A stretch of 64,000 nucleotides of DNA, taken from Paenibacillus sp. PL91. GTDB lineage: Bacteria; Bacillota; Bacilli; Paenibacillales; Paenibacillaceae. Made by a program: the position numbers and the translations under genes. The notes under the pieces are model-generated. The model was not told the DNA's origin and searched no databases. It saw only the letters and a program-made list of their open reading frames with translations. Below, one piece after another: positions 35,365-44,951 of the stretch. The stretch covers positions 124,001-188,000 of the forward strand of contig NZ_JABBYG020000003.1 in the NCBI RefSeq assembly GCF_012935325.2. The letters run 5' to 3'. Every line of letters begins with the position of its first letter. The first letter of the stretch is position 1.

Positions 35365-37629
35365 TCAAATATCCCCGTTGTTATGGGGTTTTCCGGGCTT
35401 AAGCTTCAGTTTTCTATAGTCTCCCGGCGTTACGCCTGTGATTCGCTTGAACACGCGGCCAAATGTAATCGAGTTCGCATATCCAACCTGAAGGGCAATA
35501 TTTTGCACCGACTCCTCCGTGTTGGCCAGCAGCTCCTCCGCCCGCTCCATACGAAGCTGAACGATAAAATCAACAAACTTCATATTAAATTCTTCTTTGA
35601 ATAAATAGCTGGCGTATTTGCCTGATATATGGAACCGGTCGCTCAAATGCTTTAAAGATAAATCGGGGTTTTCGAAATTTTCCTCGATATAGGTTTTCAG
35701 TTCATTTATCATCGCGCGATGATTTTTAGTTTCACTGTGTGCGACATAGGTGCGGTATATTTCCGTCAACCGCTCGAAATAATGCGTTTTTAATTCGTCA
35801 AGGGTCGAGGTCTCATCCGCTGCTTGCTGCTTGGCGTCCGCCTCCGGCCCCTTGAAATGCCCATGCAGCTCATCGGACATATCCGAAAGCTCACTACCTA
35901 GCATATCCATCATCGTCAGTAAAACCATCCTGATATCCTCATCCTTCATGCGATCCTTCTCCAAATGCTCGAACAATCGCTCCAGATGCGAACGCCATTC
36001 GCCCGTTAAAAGTCTGAACTCCCTTACGAGGCTGGACCCATGCTGCAAATAGGCATACCATTTCCGTCCCGCCTCATAAGGCAGATCCTCGCTCATTACG
36101 ACCGATTGCTTGCCGAGGGACAATTTATGTAGCAGCACGTCAACTGCAGCCTTGTAGGATAGTCCGACCCGCTCCCATTCCTTCTCCACATGTCCGACGC
36201 CAAATAGCAGCGATAAGCGCAAATGCTCAGCCACCCATATCCGGCCTTTGTCTGCGAATATCCGAATTTTCTCCATTGCAGGCGAGTTGCCTCCGTTCAA
36301 GCCGACGATCATGCCCATCCGGTTCTCCGCAATCCATTCAGCCCATCCATACATGCCGTCGGCCTGCGCCAGCTCTTGGAGCACATTGGTTAACGCAAAC
36401 TTCAATGTATGCTGGTCCCGCGAGGAGAAATCGCTGCTGAAATCGCGATAGCGTCCAATCTCGACGACGATGAACGCCAATTGCTCCGGCTTCTCCCCCG
36501 AGGGAAGCAGACCCAGCTTCACCAATCGCCCCGCAACATTTTCAGGCCCGCTGCCTTGCATCATATCGTGGAACAGCTGCCGCCGGCTTACGAGCAGATT
36601 CTCGCGCTGCTGCTTCTCGAAATCCGCCGTTTGCTGAATCAGGCTCTCCAGCGTATGGTCGATCATGGACAGCTCATCCATCTTCATCCCGAACGCATCC
36701 TCGCGGAGCTGAATCGATTCGATCCTGTTCATCATGACACGGATCGGCTTATAGTTTTTTCTAGTGATATAAATGATGTATAGGATGGCAAAAATAACCG
36801 TAAGCAGGCCGATTACAACCCACACATAAGAGATGACGGAAACCCACATAAACAGCTGTCCGGCGGTAATTCCGCTCTGAAAGGTCCAGCCGGTCAGCTC
36901 TAAGGAGACGCTGTTCAGCACTTTGCCGCCCACCGCATTGCCGGATTGATCTGCGTGCCTAGTCGAAAACAGCGGATTGCCGGATGCATCAAGAACATCT
37001 ACGAACGAGATGTCGCCATTATTCATGGACCGGATCATTTGCTCGACCGCATACATATCGACGTTGATGACGACGAGTCCTTCGGTACCGAAAGGCAGCG
37101 GCTCTCTTTTATAAATGGAAATGACGCGTTTATCCTGCTCTGTGCTGAATTCCTGGTAAGACCGCACCATCGACCATCCTTTGTTGTCCGGATTAGCCAG
37201 CGCCTGCTCAATGAACGTTCTGTCGGCGAACGCTTCCCACTTTACAAGCCCGCTTCGCGTCAGCACCTGCTTGTCCTCATTCCGGTATACATAAATCGAA
37301 TCGAGCAAGCTATCGCTTGCAATAAGCGTGCGCATGCTGTCAACGACATCAAAGATGACCTCACTATTCTCGTCCGTCAGCCCGATATTCAGAAAATCAC
37401 GGTAACGGTCGTTTTTTCCTACCTCCTCCAGCACATCCATCTCGATATCCTTAAGCGAACGGGACAGCCGGTCCGCCATATAGCCTGTCGTAATTCGATC
37501 GGCTTTGACCGTCTCCTTGTGCGAGATATCATTGACGACAATAAAGGACAGAAAGATCAAAATCGTCACCGTAAACAAAAAAATCGGAAAATAGGAAAGC
37601 AGCATGCGGCGGTACCAATTCCTCTTCAT
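35365..37629 (-). CDS. Membrane-anchored AraC-type regulator, YesS-like
   Basis: This 754-residue protein has an N-terminal helix (residues about 10-32), an extracellular Cache-like sensor to about residue 260, a second helix near residues 265-290, a cytoplasmic GGDEF-like linker region without catalytic motifs and a C-terminal AraC helix-turn-helix at about residues 655-750 (IALQVGYANSITFGRVFKRITG). Length and layout match B. subtilis YesS, the activator of rhamnogalacturonan genes. GAGGAG precedes the ATG. It stands just upstream of the importer it should control and may sense the sugar outside the cell without a separate kinase. Confidence 0.91.
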   Translation of the reverse strand: MKRNWYRRMLLSYFPIFLFTVTILIFLSFIVVNDISHKETVKADRITTGYMADRLSRSLKDIEMDVLEEVGKNDRYRDFLNIGLTDENSEVIFDVVDSMRTLIASDSLLDSIYVYRNEDKQVLTRSGLVKWEAFADRTFIEQALANPDNKGWSMVRSYQEFSTEQDKRVISIYKREPLPFGTEGLVVINVDMYAVEQMIRSMNNGDISFVDVLDASGNPLFSTRHADQSGNAVGGKVLNSVSLELTGWTFQSGITAGQLFMWVSVISYVWVVIGLLTVIFAILYIIYITRKNYKPIRVMMNRIESIQLREDAFGMKMDELSMIDHTLESLIQQTADFEKQQRENLLVSRRQLFHDMMQGSGPENVAGRLVKLGLLPSGEKPEQLAFIVVEIGRYRDFSSDFSSRDQHTLKFALTNVLQELAQADGMYGWAEWIAENRMGMIVGLNGGNSPAMEKIRIFADKGRIWVAEHLRLSLLFGVGHVEKEWERVGLSYKAAVDVLLHKLSLGKQSVVMSEDLPYEAGRKWYAYLQHGSSLVREFRLLTGEWRSHLERLFEHLEKDRMKDEDIRMVLLTMMDMLGSELSDMSDELHGHFKGPEADAKQQAADETSTLDELKTHYFERLTEIYRTYVAHSETKNHRAMINELKTYIEENFENPDLSLKHLSDRFHISGKYASYLFKEEFNMKFVDFIVQLRMERAEELLANTEESVQNIALQVGYANSITFGRVFKRITGVTPGDYRKLKLKPGKPHNNGDI

Positions 37630-37673
37630 CTCTACAACTCCTCATATAAAAGCACGAATGCCTATCTTTTTAG

Positions 37674-37687
37674 AGAAAGCGCTTACC
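37674..37687 (+). promoter_or_regulatory. cre-like box before the YesS-like regulator
   Basis: AGAAAGCGCTTACC matches the cre consensus at 12 of 14 positions and lies 45 bp upstream of the regulator ATG. If real, CcpA would lower the activator as well as the importer. Confidence 0.4.
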
Positions 37688-37772
37688 TTGCTTATTTTAA
37701 GAGATTGTAGATGAAGATTCAATGGCAATAAAAAAGGAAAGCCTCACTAGCGTGCTAGATTAAACAAAAAAA

Positions 37773-37799
37773 GACAATTCCAGATGACCTGGAGCTGCC
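37773..37799. terminator. Terminator after the fucosidase gene
   Basis: GACAATTCCAG and CTGGAGCTGCC pair with two G-U bonds and one mismatch around a 5-base loop. A-tract and T-tract flank it on both sides, so it works on either strand; on the minus strand seven T residues follow. Confidence 0.65.
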
Positions 37800-37892
37800 T
37801 TTTTCCAACTTACTTATAATTATTGCTGATTTAACCATTCATTAATATACTTTTCATGGGTGCCTCACCAACTCCTGTATACACGATGCTAT

Positions 37893-40037
37893 TCAATCTC
37901 CAACATCGGTACGATCAAGCTCTTCAATGTCTTCCTCGAATTTATTATATAAGGCTAACGGAATAAGCGTCACTTCATAAAGCCTCATCAGCTCTTTCCC
38001 ATCTATTTGCACGGGCATTATGGACAGGTCATGTTCACCGGCAGAAATAACAACCTCAACATTTATAATTGCAGTTTCCTTGGCATTTTGTGTAGGATGG
38101 ATGCGTTCCTCAATCGACTGATTGCCGATAGCAATTCGTACCACTCCCGTATCTATCCCATCGACTGTGCTGTATTTTAGGCCAAGCCGGTATTTAACGA
38201 GCTGATTTGTACGGATCTTCCATGTCACCCGTTGATTCATGCTTGTCCAATCGCAAATATAGTCATTTCCCTTCTTGCCGTCTCCATACCTAATGCCCTG
38301 ACTTACCTCCGCATCGAAGCTCCTTAAGATGTTAATGCTCTTTTCGCTAAGCAATCGGCTCTGATGAACCCTGATTGTACCATCCACTTCCACAGCTACA
38401 ACGCTGTCAACCGGGTCGGGCGCCTGGCATGGCACATGAATGAGCCAGTCGTAATAGTTCAGCCTTTTGGCTTCCAGCGGCTTGTGCTCCTTGTCGGCAA
38501 GCAGCCATGCTTTGCGAATTGGGTTCAATAAACCTCCAAGCACCAATTCCCCATCCGCTGGCCATTCAAAAACGTGAAGATAAAGCGTATTTTCTTTTTG
38601 CGTCGACTCGCCCCATGCCTGTACGCTCAAGGGGGTTCTTATGGTCCCGTAAATACTCTCTCCATTCCTCTCAAGCCATGCACCGATCTCCCTCAAAATC
38701 GTTACATCCCGTTCATCGATTTCACCGTCGCCCTTCGGTCCAAGGTTCATCAGCATATTGCCGCCGCGGGCTGCGGATTTGGCTAATAATTGGATAAATG
38801 CCGAAGCCGGCTTGTGGCTATTGTCATCAATCGAATAACCATAGGATTCATTAGTCGTCGGAATGCTCTCCCAATCTCCCTCGCAAGGGAAAATTTCAAG
38901 CACTCGGTCCGCAGTATTCACATAGTCCGCGAACGTAGGAAATCCGCGACCTGCCGCAAGACGCCCATTAACGACAACATCGTCGCTAGCCTCGCGTATC
39001 GCCTCCAGAATCCTTACATTTTCCGATAACGGCAATTTATGCGGGGTATCAAACCACAAAAGATCTGGTTCGTATTTATGTATCAGCTCCAGAATTTGCG
39101 GAATCGCTTTGCGGTCAACATAATAGTCCGCCGTTCTCGGCACAAGCTCCGGATGCTCGGAATGCCATAGCTTCCCTTCACCCTCATACAGCCGAAGATC
39201 GCCGCCCGGATTCGTATACTCCCAGTCATTGCCCGGCGCATCGGGATGCTCCCAGTCAAAAGCATGGGAATAATAGAAACCGTATTTAATTCCGCGCCTT
39301 GCACAAGCTTCTTTAAGCTCAAGCAGCGGGTCGCGCTGAAGCCGGGTCATGCGAATATCAAACGGATACGCATCCGAAGGATACATGGCAAATCCGTCAT
39401 GGTGCTTCGCGGTTATGACAACATATTTCATGCCAGCAGCTTGGATTAACGAGGCCCACTCTTCTGCGTCAAAGAGCTCGGGATTAAACTTGTCGATAAA
39501 GGCTTCCTTGTATTCCTTTAGTCCGATTTTTTTCGCCCTCATTAAATGCTCGGCATAACCTTGCGATTTCTCCCCTTTCCATCTCCCGCCCGTTAAAGAG
39601 TAAACGCCCCAGTGAATGAAGCACCCAAAGCGCGCCTCACGCCACCATGCCAGCCGGTTCTCCATATTGGCCAGCGACTGCGGCCACCATCCATCCAGCG
39701 CATGCTTAATTGCTTGCTTATCGCGTTCTTCCGCCTCCAGTACGGATGGCGTCAAACGCCTTACCCTCACCGATCCTATTTTCAGAACCGGATCACTATT
39801 TTTCAGCTCTATATCTTCTTTGCTAATCATCCCACTCAGAACGCTGGAGTCTCCTGCGTAATGGTCTTGTGCATAAATGACGGCCTGAAAGCCATTGGCC
39901 ACTTCTATTGCGCTTATTGGACTATCTTTCAAGCCAAGCGCCCGCAAGCGTGATTGGGCATACTCGCCAATTGATAGTTTTATCTTTATGTCTAGGACGT
40001 TAATAAGGACTGCAGCCGTTTCATAATCATCATTCAT
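37893..40037 (-). CDS. GH29 alpha-L-fucosidase
   Basis: This 714-residue protein lacks a signal peptide, so it probably acts inside the cell. Residues about 1-115 form an extra N-terminal region. The GH29 barrel begins at WWREARFGCFIHWGVYS near residue 132 and includes TAKHHDGFAMYPS near residue 210, FYYSHAFDWEHPD and the nucleophile Asp in DLLWFDTP near residue 335. A beta-sandwich and a second carbohydrate-binding-like domain follow. GGAGG stands eleven bases before the ATG. It is divergent from an AraC-type regulator, which likely induces it. Fucose occurs in pectic and xyloglucan side chains, in keeping with the neighbouring locus. Confidence 0.9.
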   Translation of the reverse strand: MNDDYETAAVLINVLDIKIKLSIGEYAQSRLRALGLKDSPISAIEVANGFQAVIYAQDHYAGDSSVLSGMISKEDIELKNSDPVLKIGSVRVRRLTPSVLEAEERDKQAIKHALDGWWPQSLANMENRLAWWREARFGCFIHWGVYSLTGGRWKGEKSQGYAEHLMRAKKIGLKEYKEAFIDKFNPELFDAEEWASLIQAAGMKYVVITAKHHDGFAMYPSDAYPFDIRMTRLQRDPLLELKEACARRGIKYGFYYSHAFDWEHPDAPGNDWEYTNPGGDLRLYEGEGKLWHSEHPELVPRTADYYVDRKAIPQILELIHKYEPDLLWFDTPHKLPLSENVRILEAIREASDDVVVNGRLAAGRGFPTFADYVNTADRVLEIFPCEGDWESIPTTNESYGYSIDDNSHKPASAFIQLLAKSAARGGNMLMNLGPKGDGEIDERDVTILREIGAWLERNGESIYGTIRTPLSVQAWGESTQKENTLYLHVFEWPADGELVLGGLLNPIRKAWLLADKEHKPLEAKRLNYYDWLIHVPCQAPDPVDSVVAVEVDGTIRVHQSRLLSEKSINILRSFDAEVSQGIRYGDGKKGNDYICDWTSMNQRVTWKIRTNQLVKYRLGLKYSTVDGIDTGVVRIAIGNQSIEERIHPTQNAKETAIINVEVVISAGEHDLSIMPVQIDGKELMRLYEVTLIPLALYNKFEEDIEELDRTDVGD

Positions 40038-40253
40038 ATTTAATAAACCTCCAATCGTAAGAGTGATCTCCTTCTCATTTTGCTGACGTCTCTATCCTGC
40101 TCCTTATTATCCTATCCACGATTGCTAAAGTATTTAGATGGATTTCCGCTTCTTTACAGAGATTTCCGGCAAAGTTAACGAGGAAGCGCTAGTCGCTCAA
40201 CCTCCGTAAGCCGCTGCGCTCATTGACAGGCACAACATTGGCGTTTACCCTTA

Positions 40254-40267
40254 AAAAAACGCTTTCA
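40254..40267 (+). promoter_or_regulatory. cre-like box between fucosidase and AraC genes
   Basis: AAAAAACGCTTTCA matches the cre consensus at 12 of 14 positions. It lies just after a TTGACA at 40223-40228 that could be the -35 of the AraC gene, so CcpA could act as a road-block in this 274-bp divergent region. Confidence 0.4.
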
Positions 40268-40311
40268 CATGAAGCGATGCATGCCATAATGAAAAAAAGG
40301 TGGTTTGACGG

Positions 40312-41172
40312 ATGAGTACGCTATCATCGATTGTTTCCATTAAACCTTCAATAAGAGCCGCCCATTATCACACCTATTCCGGGACGCTGAAGGAGAAAAA
40401 CCGTTTCGGCTACTGCTGTGCTTTTCACTTGATCGATAAAGGAATCGGCGCTTTACATATGAATGGACAGACCTACCCGCTAAAAAAAGGAACGCTAATT
40501 TTTATTCCTCCCGGAACGAAGCATTCCTTTCATATTTCCGAGACTGAGCCGATCGCCTCTTATGATATGTACTGTGATTTTTTTGAAAAGAAAGCAACTC
40601 GAATTCATCTTTGCTTTGATCCCGAGGATTTTTCTCCTGATTTGATGACGGAAATCGCTGACAGTATGGACATTGGGCCTTTAACGGGGGCTCTTCAGCT
40701 CACTCGCTACCCGGAGCTTATTCAAACGTTCATTAATCTGGTCAGGCTTAATCGGGTCGATATTCATTTTAAGGAAGAGATCGTGAATAGCCTGCTCTAC
40801 AGCTGGATTCTCCAACTAATCAATTTGAAAATTTCAGATAACATCCCGGACTATCGGATTCAAAAAATTATCGACCTGATGGAGCAGTTTCCGGGTACAA
40901 ACCCTCCTTACGAGCAATGGCTTGCTATATGTCATCTAAAAAAGTCGCAGTTTTACAGCATTTTCAAAAAAATGACTGGCCTTACTCCAAAAGAATGTTT
41001 TGTGCGGATCAAAATGCAGCGGGCCTACGCGATGATCCATGAAAGCGATAACTCCATAACCGCCATAGCTGAACAATTGGGTTATTCCAGCATCCATTAT
41101 TTTTCGAAGCAATTCTCAGCGCATTTCGGTATTCCTCCATCCGATCTGCGTAAACAAACTAACGTGGAATAA
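40312..41172 (+). CDS. AraC-family regulator with cupin sensor
   Basis: This 286-residue cytoplasmic regulator has an N-terminal cupin-type sugar-binding domain (IFIPPGTKHSFHIS near residue 65) and two C-terminal helix-turn-helix motifs (YSIFKKMTGLTPKECF and IAEQLGYSSIHYFSKQFSAHFG, about residues 220-275). AGGTGG lies eight bases before the ATG. The divergent fucosidase gene is its likely target, with fucose or a fucoside as inducer. The operator cannot be fixed from one site. Confidence 0.9.
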   Translation: MSTLSSIVSIKPSIRAAHYHTYSGTLKEKNRFGYCCAFHLIDKGIGALHMNGQTYPLKKGTLIFIPPGTKHSFHISETEPIASYDMYCDFFEKKATRIHLCFDPEDFSPDLMTEIADSMDIGPLTGALQLTRYPELIQTFINLVRLNRVDIHFKEEIVNSLLYSWILQLINLKISDNIPDYRIQKIIDLMEQFPGTNPPYEQWLAICHLKKSQFYSIFKKMTGLTPKECFVRIKMQRAYAMIHESDNSITAIAEQLGYSSIHYFSKQFSAHFGIPPSDLRKQTNVE

Positions 41173-41304
41173 AGGAATGTATTGACTGTTCTTTTCCATT
41201 CTAATAATTCCCTAAGGCCTATCCCAGATGCTCGAGTATAGATATAAGCCTCATAGCAGAATATAAACCAGTACTTAAAAAAATAAATGAGGTGGGATAA
41301 GCAA

Positions 41305-41667
41305 ATGAAAAAGTTTTTATTAACGATTGGATTTATCGGCTGTCTAATGATGTTCTCGGCAGTTCCGGCGTCAGCTGAAACCATGGGTACAAACAACAAT
41401 ACACCTGGTGAAGAGATCCGTCATGATGTCAACCGTGGCATCAACAATACCAATCGTGCATTAGGAACCGATTTTGACCGGATCGGACGCACCAATTATA
41501 ACGGAACAGCAATGAACGCAAACAACGCTAACCGCGCAAACAACTACAGAACAACAGCAGCAACAGACGATGATGGTTTTGATTGGGGTTGGCTTGGCCT
41601 TCTAGGTTTATTGGGGCTCGCTGGCATGAGAAACCGCGCAAATGATCGTGAACGTGACCGCGCTTAA
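41305..41667 (+). CDS. Secreted WGxxGxxG-family protein
   Basis: This 120-residue protein has a signal peptide ending near AVPASA (about residue 26), an Asn-rich middle with repeated NANNANRANN text, and a C-terminal hydrophobic WGWLGLLGLLGLAG segment followed by a basic RNRANDRERDRA tail. That ending is a sorting-type signal of WGxxGxxG proteins, reminiscent of but distinct from LPXTG signals. The ATG at 41305 has GAGGTGGG at eight bases; an ATG 18 bases earlier would place that site inside the gene. The function is unknown; envelope location is inferred. Confidence 0.82.
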   Translation: MKKFLLTIGFIGCLMMFSAVPASAETMGTNNNTPGEEIRHDVNRGINNTNRALGTDFDRIGRTNYNGTAMNANNANRANNYRTTAATDDDGFDWGWLGLLGLLGLAGMRNRANDRERDRA

Positions 41668-41684
41668 ATACGGTAAATAAACTT

Positions 41685-41718
41685 GCACCCCCTCCGCTTA
41701 GATTTGCAGAGGGGGTGC
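41685..41718. terminator. Bidirectional terminator between convergent small genes
   Basis: GCACCCCCTC and GAGGGGGTGC form a perfect 10-bp stem around a 14-base loop, followed by TATTTTC on the plus strand. It separates the WGxxGxxG gene from the Gln-rich gene. Confidence 0.8.
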
Positions 41719-41728
41719 TATTTTCAGC

Positions 41729-42076
41729 TTAATGTGAAGAATAGTTCGAATACCCTGTCGATTGATTGTTCGTATTCATAAACGCCATTGGAGCTTGCTG
41801 GTATGAAGAATTTGCAATTTGATTGCAAATGCTTGAAATTTGGTGAAGCTGTTGGATAGCCGTTTGATGACCTTGCAAAGCGGTTTGAATAATATGTGCG
41901 GCTTGCTGCTCGCGTTGAGCGATTTGTTCAAGCAAAACGGCATTGTTTTGCTCCTGCTTTAATAATTGCTGGTACTGCGCAGAAGCTTGGTTTGTCTGCT
42001 GGATCAATTGTTGAATCATCTGTTCTGCATGCGCTAGCTGTTGGGAAATTTGATTGTTCGGTTGAAACTGGTTCAT
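41729..42076 (-). CDS. Small Gln-rich coiled-coil protein, unidentified
   Basis: This 115-residue protein has no signal peptide or membrane helix. About a quarter of residues 1-90 are Gln, with heptad-like spacing of Leu, Ile and Ala that suggests a long helix or coiled coil. The last 25 residues (SSYQQAPMAFMNTNNQS) are Tyr, Asn and Ser rich, as in some spore coat or spore-associated proteins. AGGAGG stands seven bases before the ATG. I do not recognise a family; a spore role is only a guess from composition. Confidence 0.75.
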   Translation of the reverse strand: MNQFQPNNQISQQLAHAEQMIQQLIQQTNQASAQYQQLLKQEQNNAVLLEQIAQREQQAAHIIQTALQGHQTAIQQLHQISSICNQIANSSYQQAPMAFMNTNNQSTGYSNYSSH

Positions 42077-42182
42077 TGTATTTCCTCCTGTACGTTAATT
42101 TGGCAACTACCGTATTATGTTTATTTCTGGCGAATATTATGCTTTGCAGAAGCTTAATCTTCATCATATTTTCCGTGAACCG

Positions 42183-43877
42183 TCACACTTCAATAATAAC
42201 CGGAAGGATCATTGGTCTCCTCTTCGTCTGACCGTATACATACCTGCTAATGGATTCCTTTAAATTGTGCTTTAAAATAGACCACTTTCCGTCATTCCCA
42301 TTTTCCTGTAAATCTCTTACCGTCTTGATGACTAATTGGCTGACCTCTTTCAATAAAGCCTCGGACTCCCTTACATAAACAAAACCGCGAGAAATGATAT
42401 CCGGCCAGGATAATAAGGAGCCCTCCATGCGGCTTAGGGTAACGACTACGACAAGAATGCCATCCTCTGCAAGGTGCTTGCGGTCACGAAGGACTACATT
42501 TCCAACATCTCCGATTCCCCATCCGTCAACAAGGGTGTTGCCTGCTGCAATTTTACGTGTCTGGCGAGCCGTTTGGTCTTTAATATCGAGCACATCACCG
42601 ATATTCATAATGAAAATATTTTCTCTCTCCACGCCTACGGACTCAGCCAAAAGACGGTGCTGGTACAGCATGCGATATTCCCCATGAATCGGAATAAAAT
42701 ATTTCGGCTTCATAAGGGTTAGCATAAGCTTCAGCTCTTCTTGGCTGCCGTGTCCTGATACATGCATGCCGGTTGAAGCGCCAGAGCCATGAATGACATG
42801 CGCGCCCAGCATATAGAGATGGTTCAATGTGCTTGATACGCTTCGTTCATTTCCGGGGATCGGGGACGAGGCAAAAATAACCGTATCTCCCGGTAATATT
42901 TCGATATGCGGATAGGTTGAGCTTGCCAGCCTGGATAATGCGGCCATAGGCTCCCCTTGGCTGCCCGTGCATAATACGGCCAGCCTTTCTCTAGGCAGCT
43001 CATTCGCTTCTTTTGCTTCAATTAACATGCCTTCCGGCACCCTTAAATAATCAAGCTCCAACGCGACGGCTACGACGTTAACCATGCTTCGTCCAAGCAA
43101 TAGCAGCTTCCGATTCGTTTTTTCGGCAGCATCGACGACCTGCTGCAAACGGTTCACATTGGAGGCAAAGGTAGATAAGAACACTCTGTTTTCTGCTTTC
43201 TGGAAAGCTTCCTCAATGCGTTCACCTACGACTAGCTCTGATGGCGTGAATCCAGGGCGTTCCGCATTTGTGCTCTCGGATAATAAAGCCAAAACGCCAC
43301 TTTCTCCGATATGAGCCATTTTATGAATATCGGGAAACTGTTTGTTGACTGGGGAAAGATCGAATTTAAAATCTCCGGTATGCACAACCCTGCCTTCAGG
43401 CGTTTCAATGACAACACCAAGGCAGTCCGGAATGCTGTGATTCGTCCGAAAGAAAGACAGCTTCAAGCTGCCTAACTCGACTAAAGATTCAGAGTGGATC
43501 TCGTGCTGAGCGATCCCTTTGAGCCGATTCTCCTTCAGCTTCCCTTTAATTAAACCAAGGGATAATGCTGTTCCGTAAACGGGCATATTCATTTGCTTCA
43601 AAATGTACGGAATGCCGCCGATATGATCCTCATGCCCATGTGTAATCACTAGAGCACGAACTTTGTCCTTGTTCTCTAACAAATAAGAGATATCAGGGAT
43701 TATCAGATCAATTCCCAAGAGGCTTTCATCCGGAAATTTGGAGCCGCAATCGATAACGACGATATCGTCTGCATATTGAACGACGTACATATTTTTTCCA
43801 ATCTCATATACGCCGCCGAGCGAGAAGATGGACAGCTTGCTCTCCGTCATTTCCTCGCTTATCTCTTTCTGCTTCAT
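42183..43877 (-). CDS. Ribonuclease J (RNase J1-like paralogue)
   Basis: This 564-residue enzyme of the metallo-beta-lactamase/beta-CASP fold has ITHGHEDHIGG near residue 80 for two zinc ions, the His in FRTNHSIPD, the Asp in HTGDFKFD near residue 168, the SGHGSQEE phosphate-binding motif and the His in PIHGEYRM near residue 390. The tail TKRRPMILPVIIEV is nearly that of B. subtilis RNase J1. GGGAGG seven bases before the ATG at 43877 gives the start. It degrades and matures RNA by 5'-exo and endonuclease activity. Its neighbours are unrelated, so it may be an extra copy rather than the main housekeeping gene. Confidence 0.92.
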   Translation of the reverse strand: MKQKEISEEMTESKLSIFSLGGVYEIGKNMYVVQYADDIVVIDCGSKFPDESLLGIDLIIPDISYLLENKDKVRALVITHGHEDHIGGIPYILKQMNMPVYGTALSLGLIKGKLKENRLKGIAQHEIHSESLVELGSLKLSFFRTNHSIPDCLGVVIETPEGRVVHTGDFKFDLSPVNKQFPDIHKMAHIGESGVLALLSESTNAERPGFTPSELVVGERIEEAFQKAENRVFLSTFASNVNRLQQVVDAAEKTNRKLLLLGRSMVNVVAVALELDYLRVPEGMLIEAKEANELPRERLAVLCTGSQGEPMAALSRLASSTYPHIEILPGDTVIFASSPIPGNERSVSSTLNHLYMLGAHVIHGSGASTGMHVSGHGSQEELKLMLTLMKPKYFIPIHGEYRMLYQHRLLAESVGVERENIFIMNIGDVLDIKDQTARQTRKIAAGNTLVDGWGIGDVGNVVLRDRKHLAEDGILVVVVTLSRMEGSLLSWPDIISRGFVYVRESEALLKEVSQLVIKTVRDLQENGNDGKWSILKHNLKESISRYVYGQTKRRPMILPVIIEV

Positions 43878-44047
43878 AGTCATTCCTCCCGTCTACCGTT
43901 TGTTATTGTTTCCAACATTCAACAAGTATTATTGTAAAGACAAGTCTCATTTATTCATTCCATGGAAAACGATAAGCCTCGAATCCGAACAAAAAGGATG
44001 AACGGGGGCTGAATGCCCTCATACAAAGCAGCATAAATTTTGAACAC

Positions 44048-44083
44048 AAAAAAAACCGGTTGAGACAGCATCCCTCCGGCTTT
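44048..44083 (-). terminator. Terminator after the TrkA-C membrane protein gene
   Basis: On the minus strand AAGCCGG and CCGGTT pair with a bulged G around a 16-base loop, followed by eight T residues in all. It lies 60 bp after the stop. Confidence 0.65.
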
Positions 44084-44142
44084 GTTATTTACTCAATGAT
44101 CAGGCTTCTGGGATGCAGCAAGCGCCGCATAAGCCTACGCTC

Positions 44143-44850
44143 CTACATGGCAGTTACATCTCGCTCTTTTAATACCTTTGACTCCATCTCCCTCAACTCT
44201 GCTTTAAACGCTTTTTCAATTTCGTTCTTGTCCCCATACACATATAGATTATCTTCTTCACGGATCAACAGATCGAAACGACGGATCTTCTTCCGCTCTC
44301 TCTCGACAAGAAGAATGGTAAAGTGTTCAGAAGAATGATTGATCTCACTTATCTTTTTACCTATTAGGTTTGACTGTCCGCTTATGTTTATCTCTGTAAA
44401 TAAATCAGTCTTCTCGTCTATATACAACACTTCATGAATCGGCAGCTCGTGCAATTCGAACTCCTTTTCCAAATAATGCTCTGTTTTCTTAGTCAGAAAA
44501 GCGCCCATCCGTTTGTTTTTTATAATGATTAAGACTGCTCCCAAGGATGCACTTGCCCAAGCCAGCTGATAAATGCCGAAGCTTTGTGATAAGAGCTGGC
44601 TAACCGAGGAAATGATGACCGCAAAAGAAAAAACGCCGAATGCAATTAAGCAGACAGCGATACGACGGCGAACGGGATGTCTGATCACTAGCTCCGACTC
44701 TTTTGTCGTAAAGCCAGTAGCCGTTAGCATAGAAACCGCTTGGAACCGGGCAATATCTCGATCAAGCCCTGTCATAACAAGCAGTGATGCGGCAATTTCT
44801 ACAACCATCAAAATAACTGCACCATAAATAATAATAAACAACCATCCCAT
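44143..44850 (-). CDS. Membrane protein with TrkA C-terminal (RCK_C) domain
   Basis: This 235-residue protein begins with a membrane helix (GWLFIIIYGAVILMVVEIAA), then a conserved loop TGLDRDIARFQAVSMLTATGFTT, two more helices (about residues 65-115) and a C-terminal RCK_C domain at about residues 150-225 (NLIGKKISEINHSSEHFTILLVER). The RCK_C domain commonly binds a nucleotide such as cyclic di-AMP and gates potassium or other ion transport. TAGGAG stands eight bases before the ATG at 44850. It looks like a stand-alone regulator or small transporter subunit. Confidence 0.85.
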   Translation of the reverse strand: MGWLFIIIYGAVILMVVEIAASLLVMTGLDRDIARFQAVSMLTATGFTTKESELVIRHPVRRRIAVCLIAFGVFSFAVIISSVSQLLSQSFGIYQLAWASASLGAVLIIIKNKRMGAFLTKKTEHYLEKEFELHELPIHEVLYIDEKTDLFTEINISGQSNLIGKKISEINHSSEHFTILLVERERKKIRRFDLLIREEDNLYVYGDKNEIEKAFKAELREMESKVLKERDVTAM

Positions 44851-44951
44851 TTGAATCGCTCCTATCAAACAACGCTTAACTCTGTCTTATAGGTTACCCG
44901 ATTGAAACGAGATAGAATCGCTGAATTCATACCAATATTCACCTTAAAAAA

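Noticed and set aside
36946-37710. Plus-strand open frame of about 254 codons
   Set aside because: It lies antisense to the sensor region of the YesS-like regulator, is rich in Arg and His, and has no ribosome binding site.
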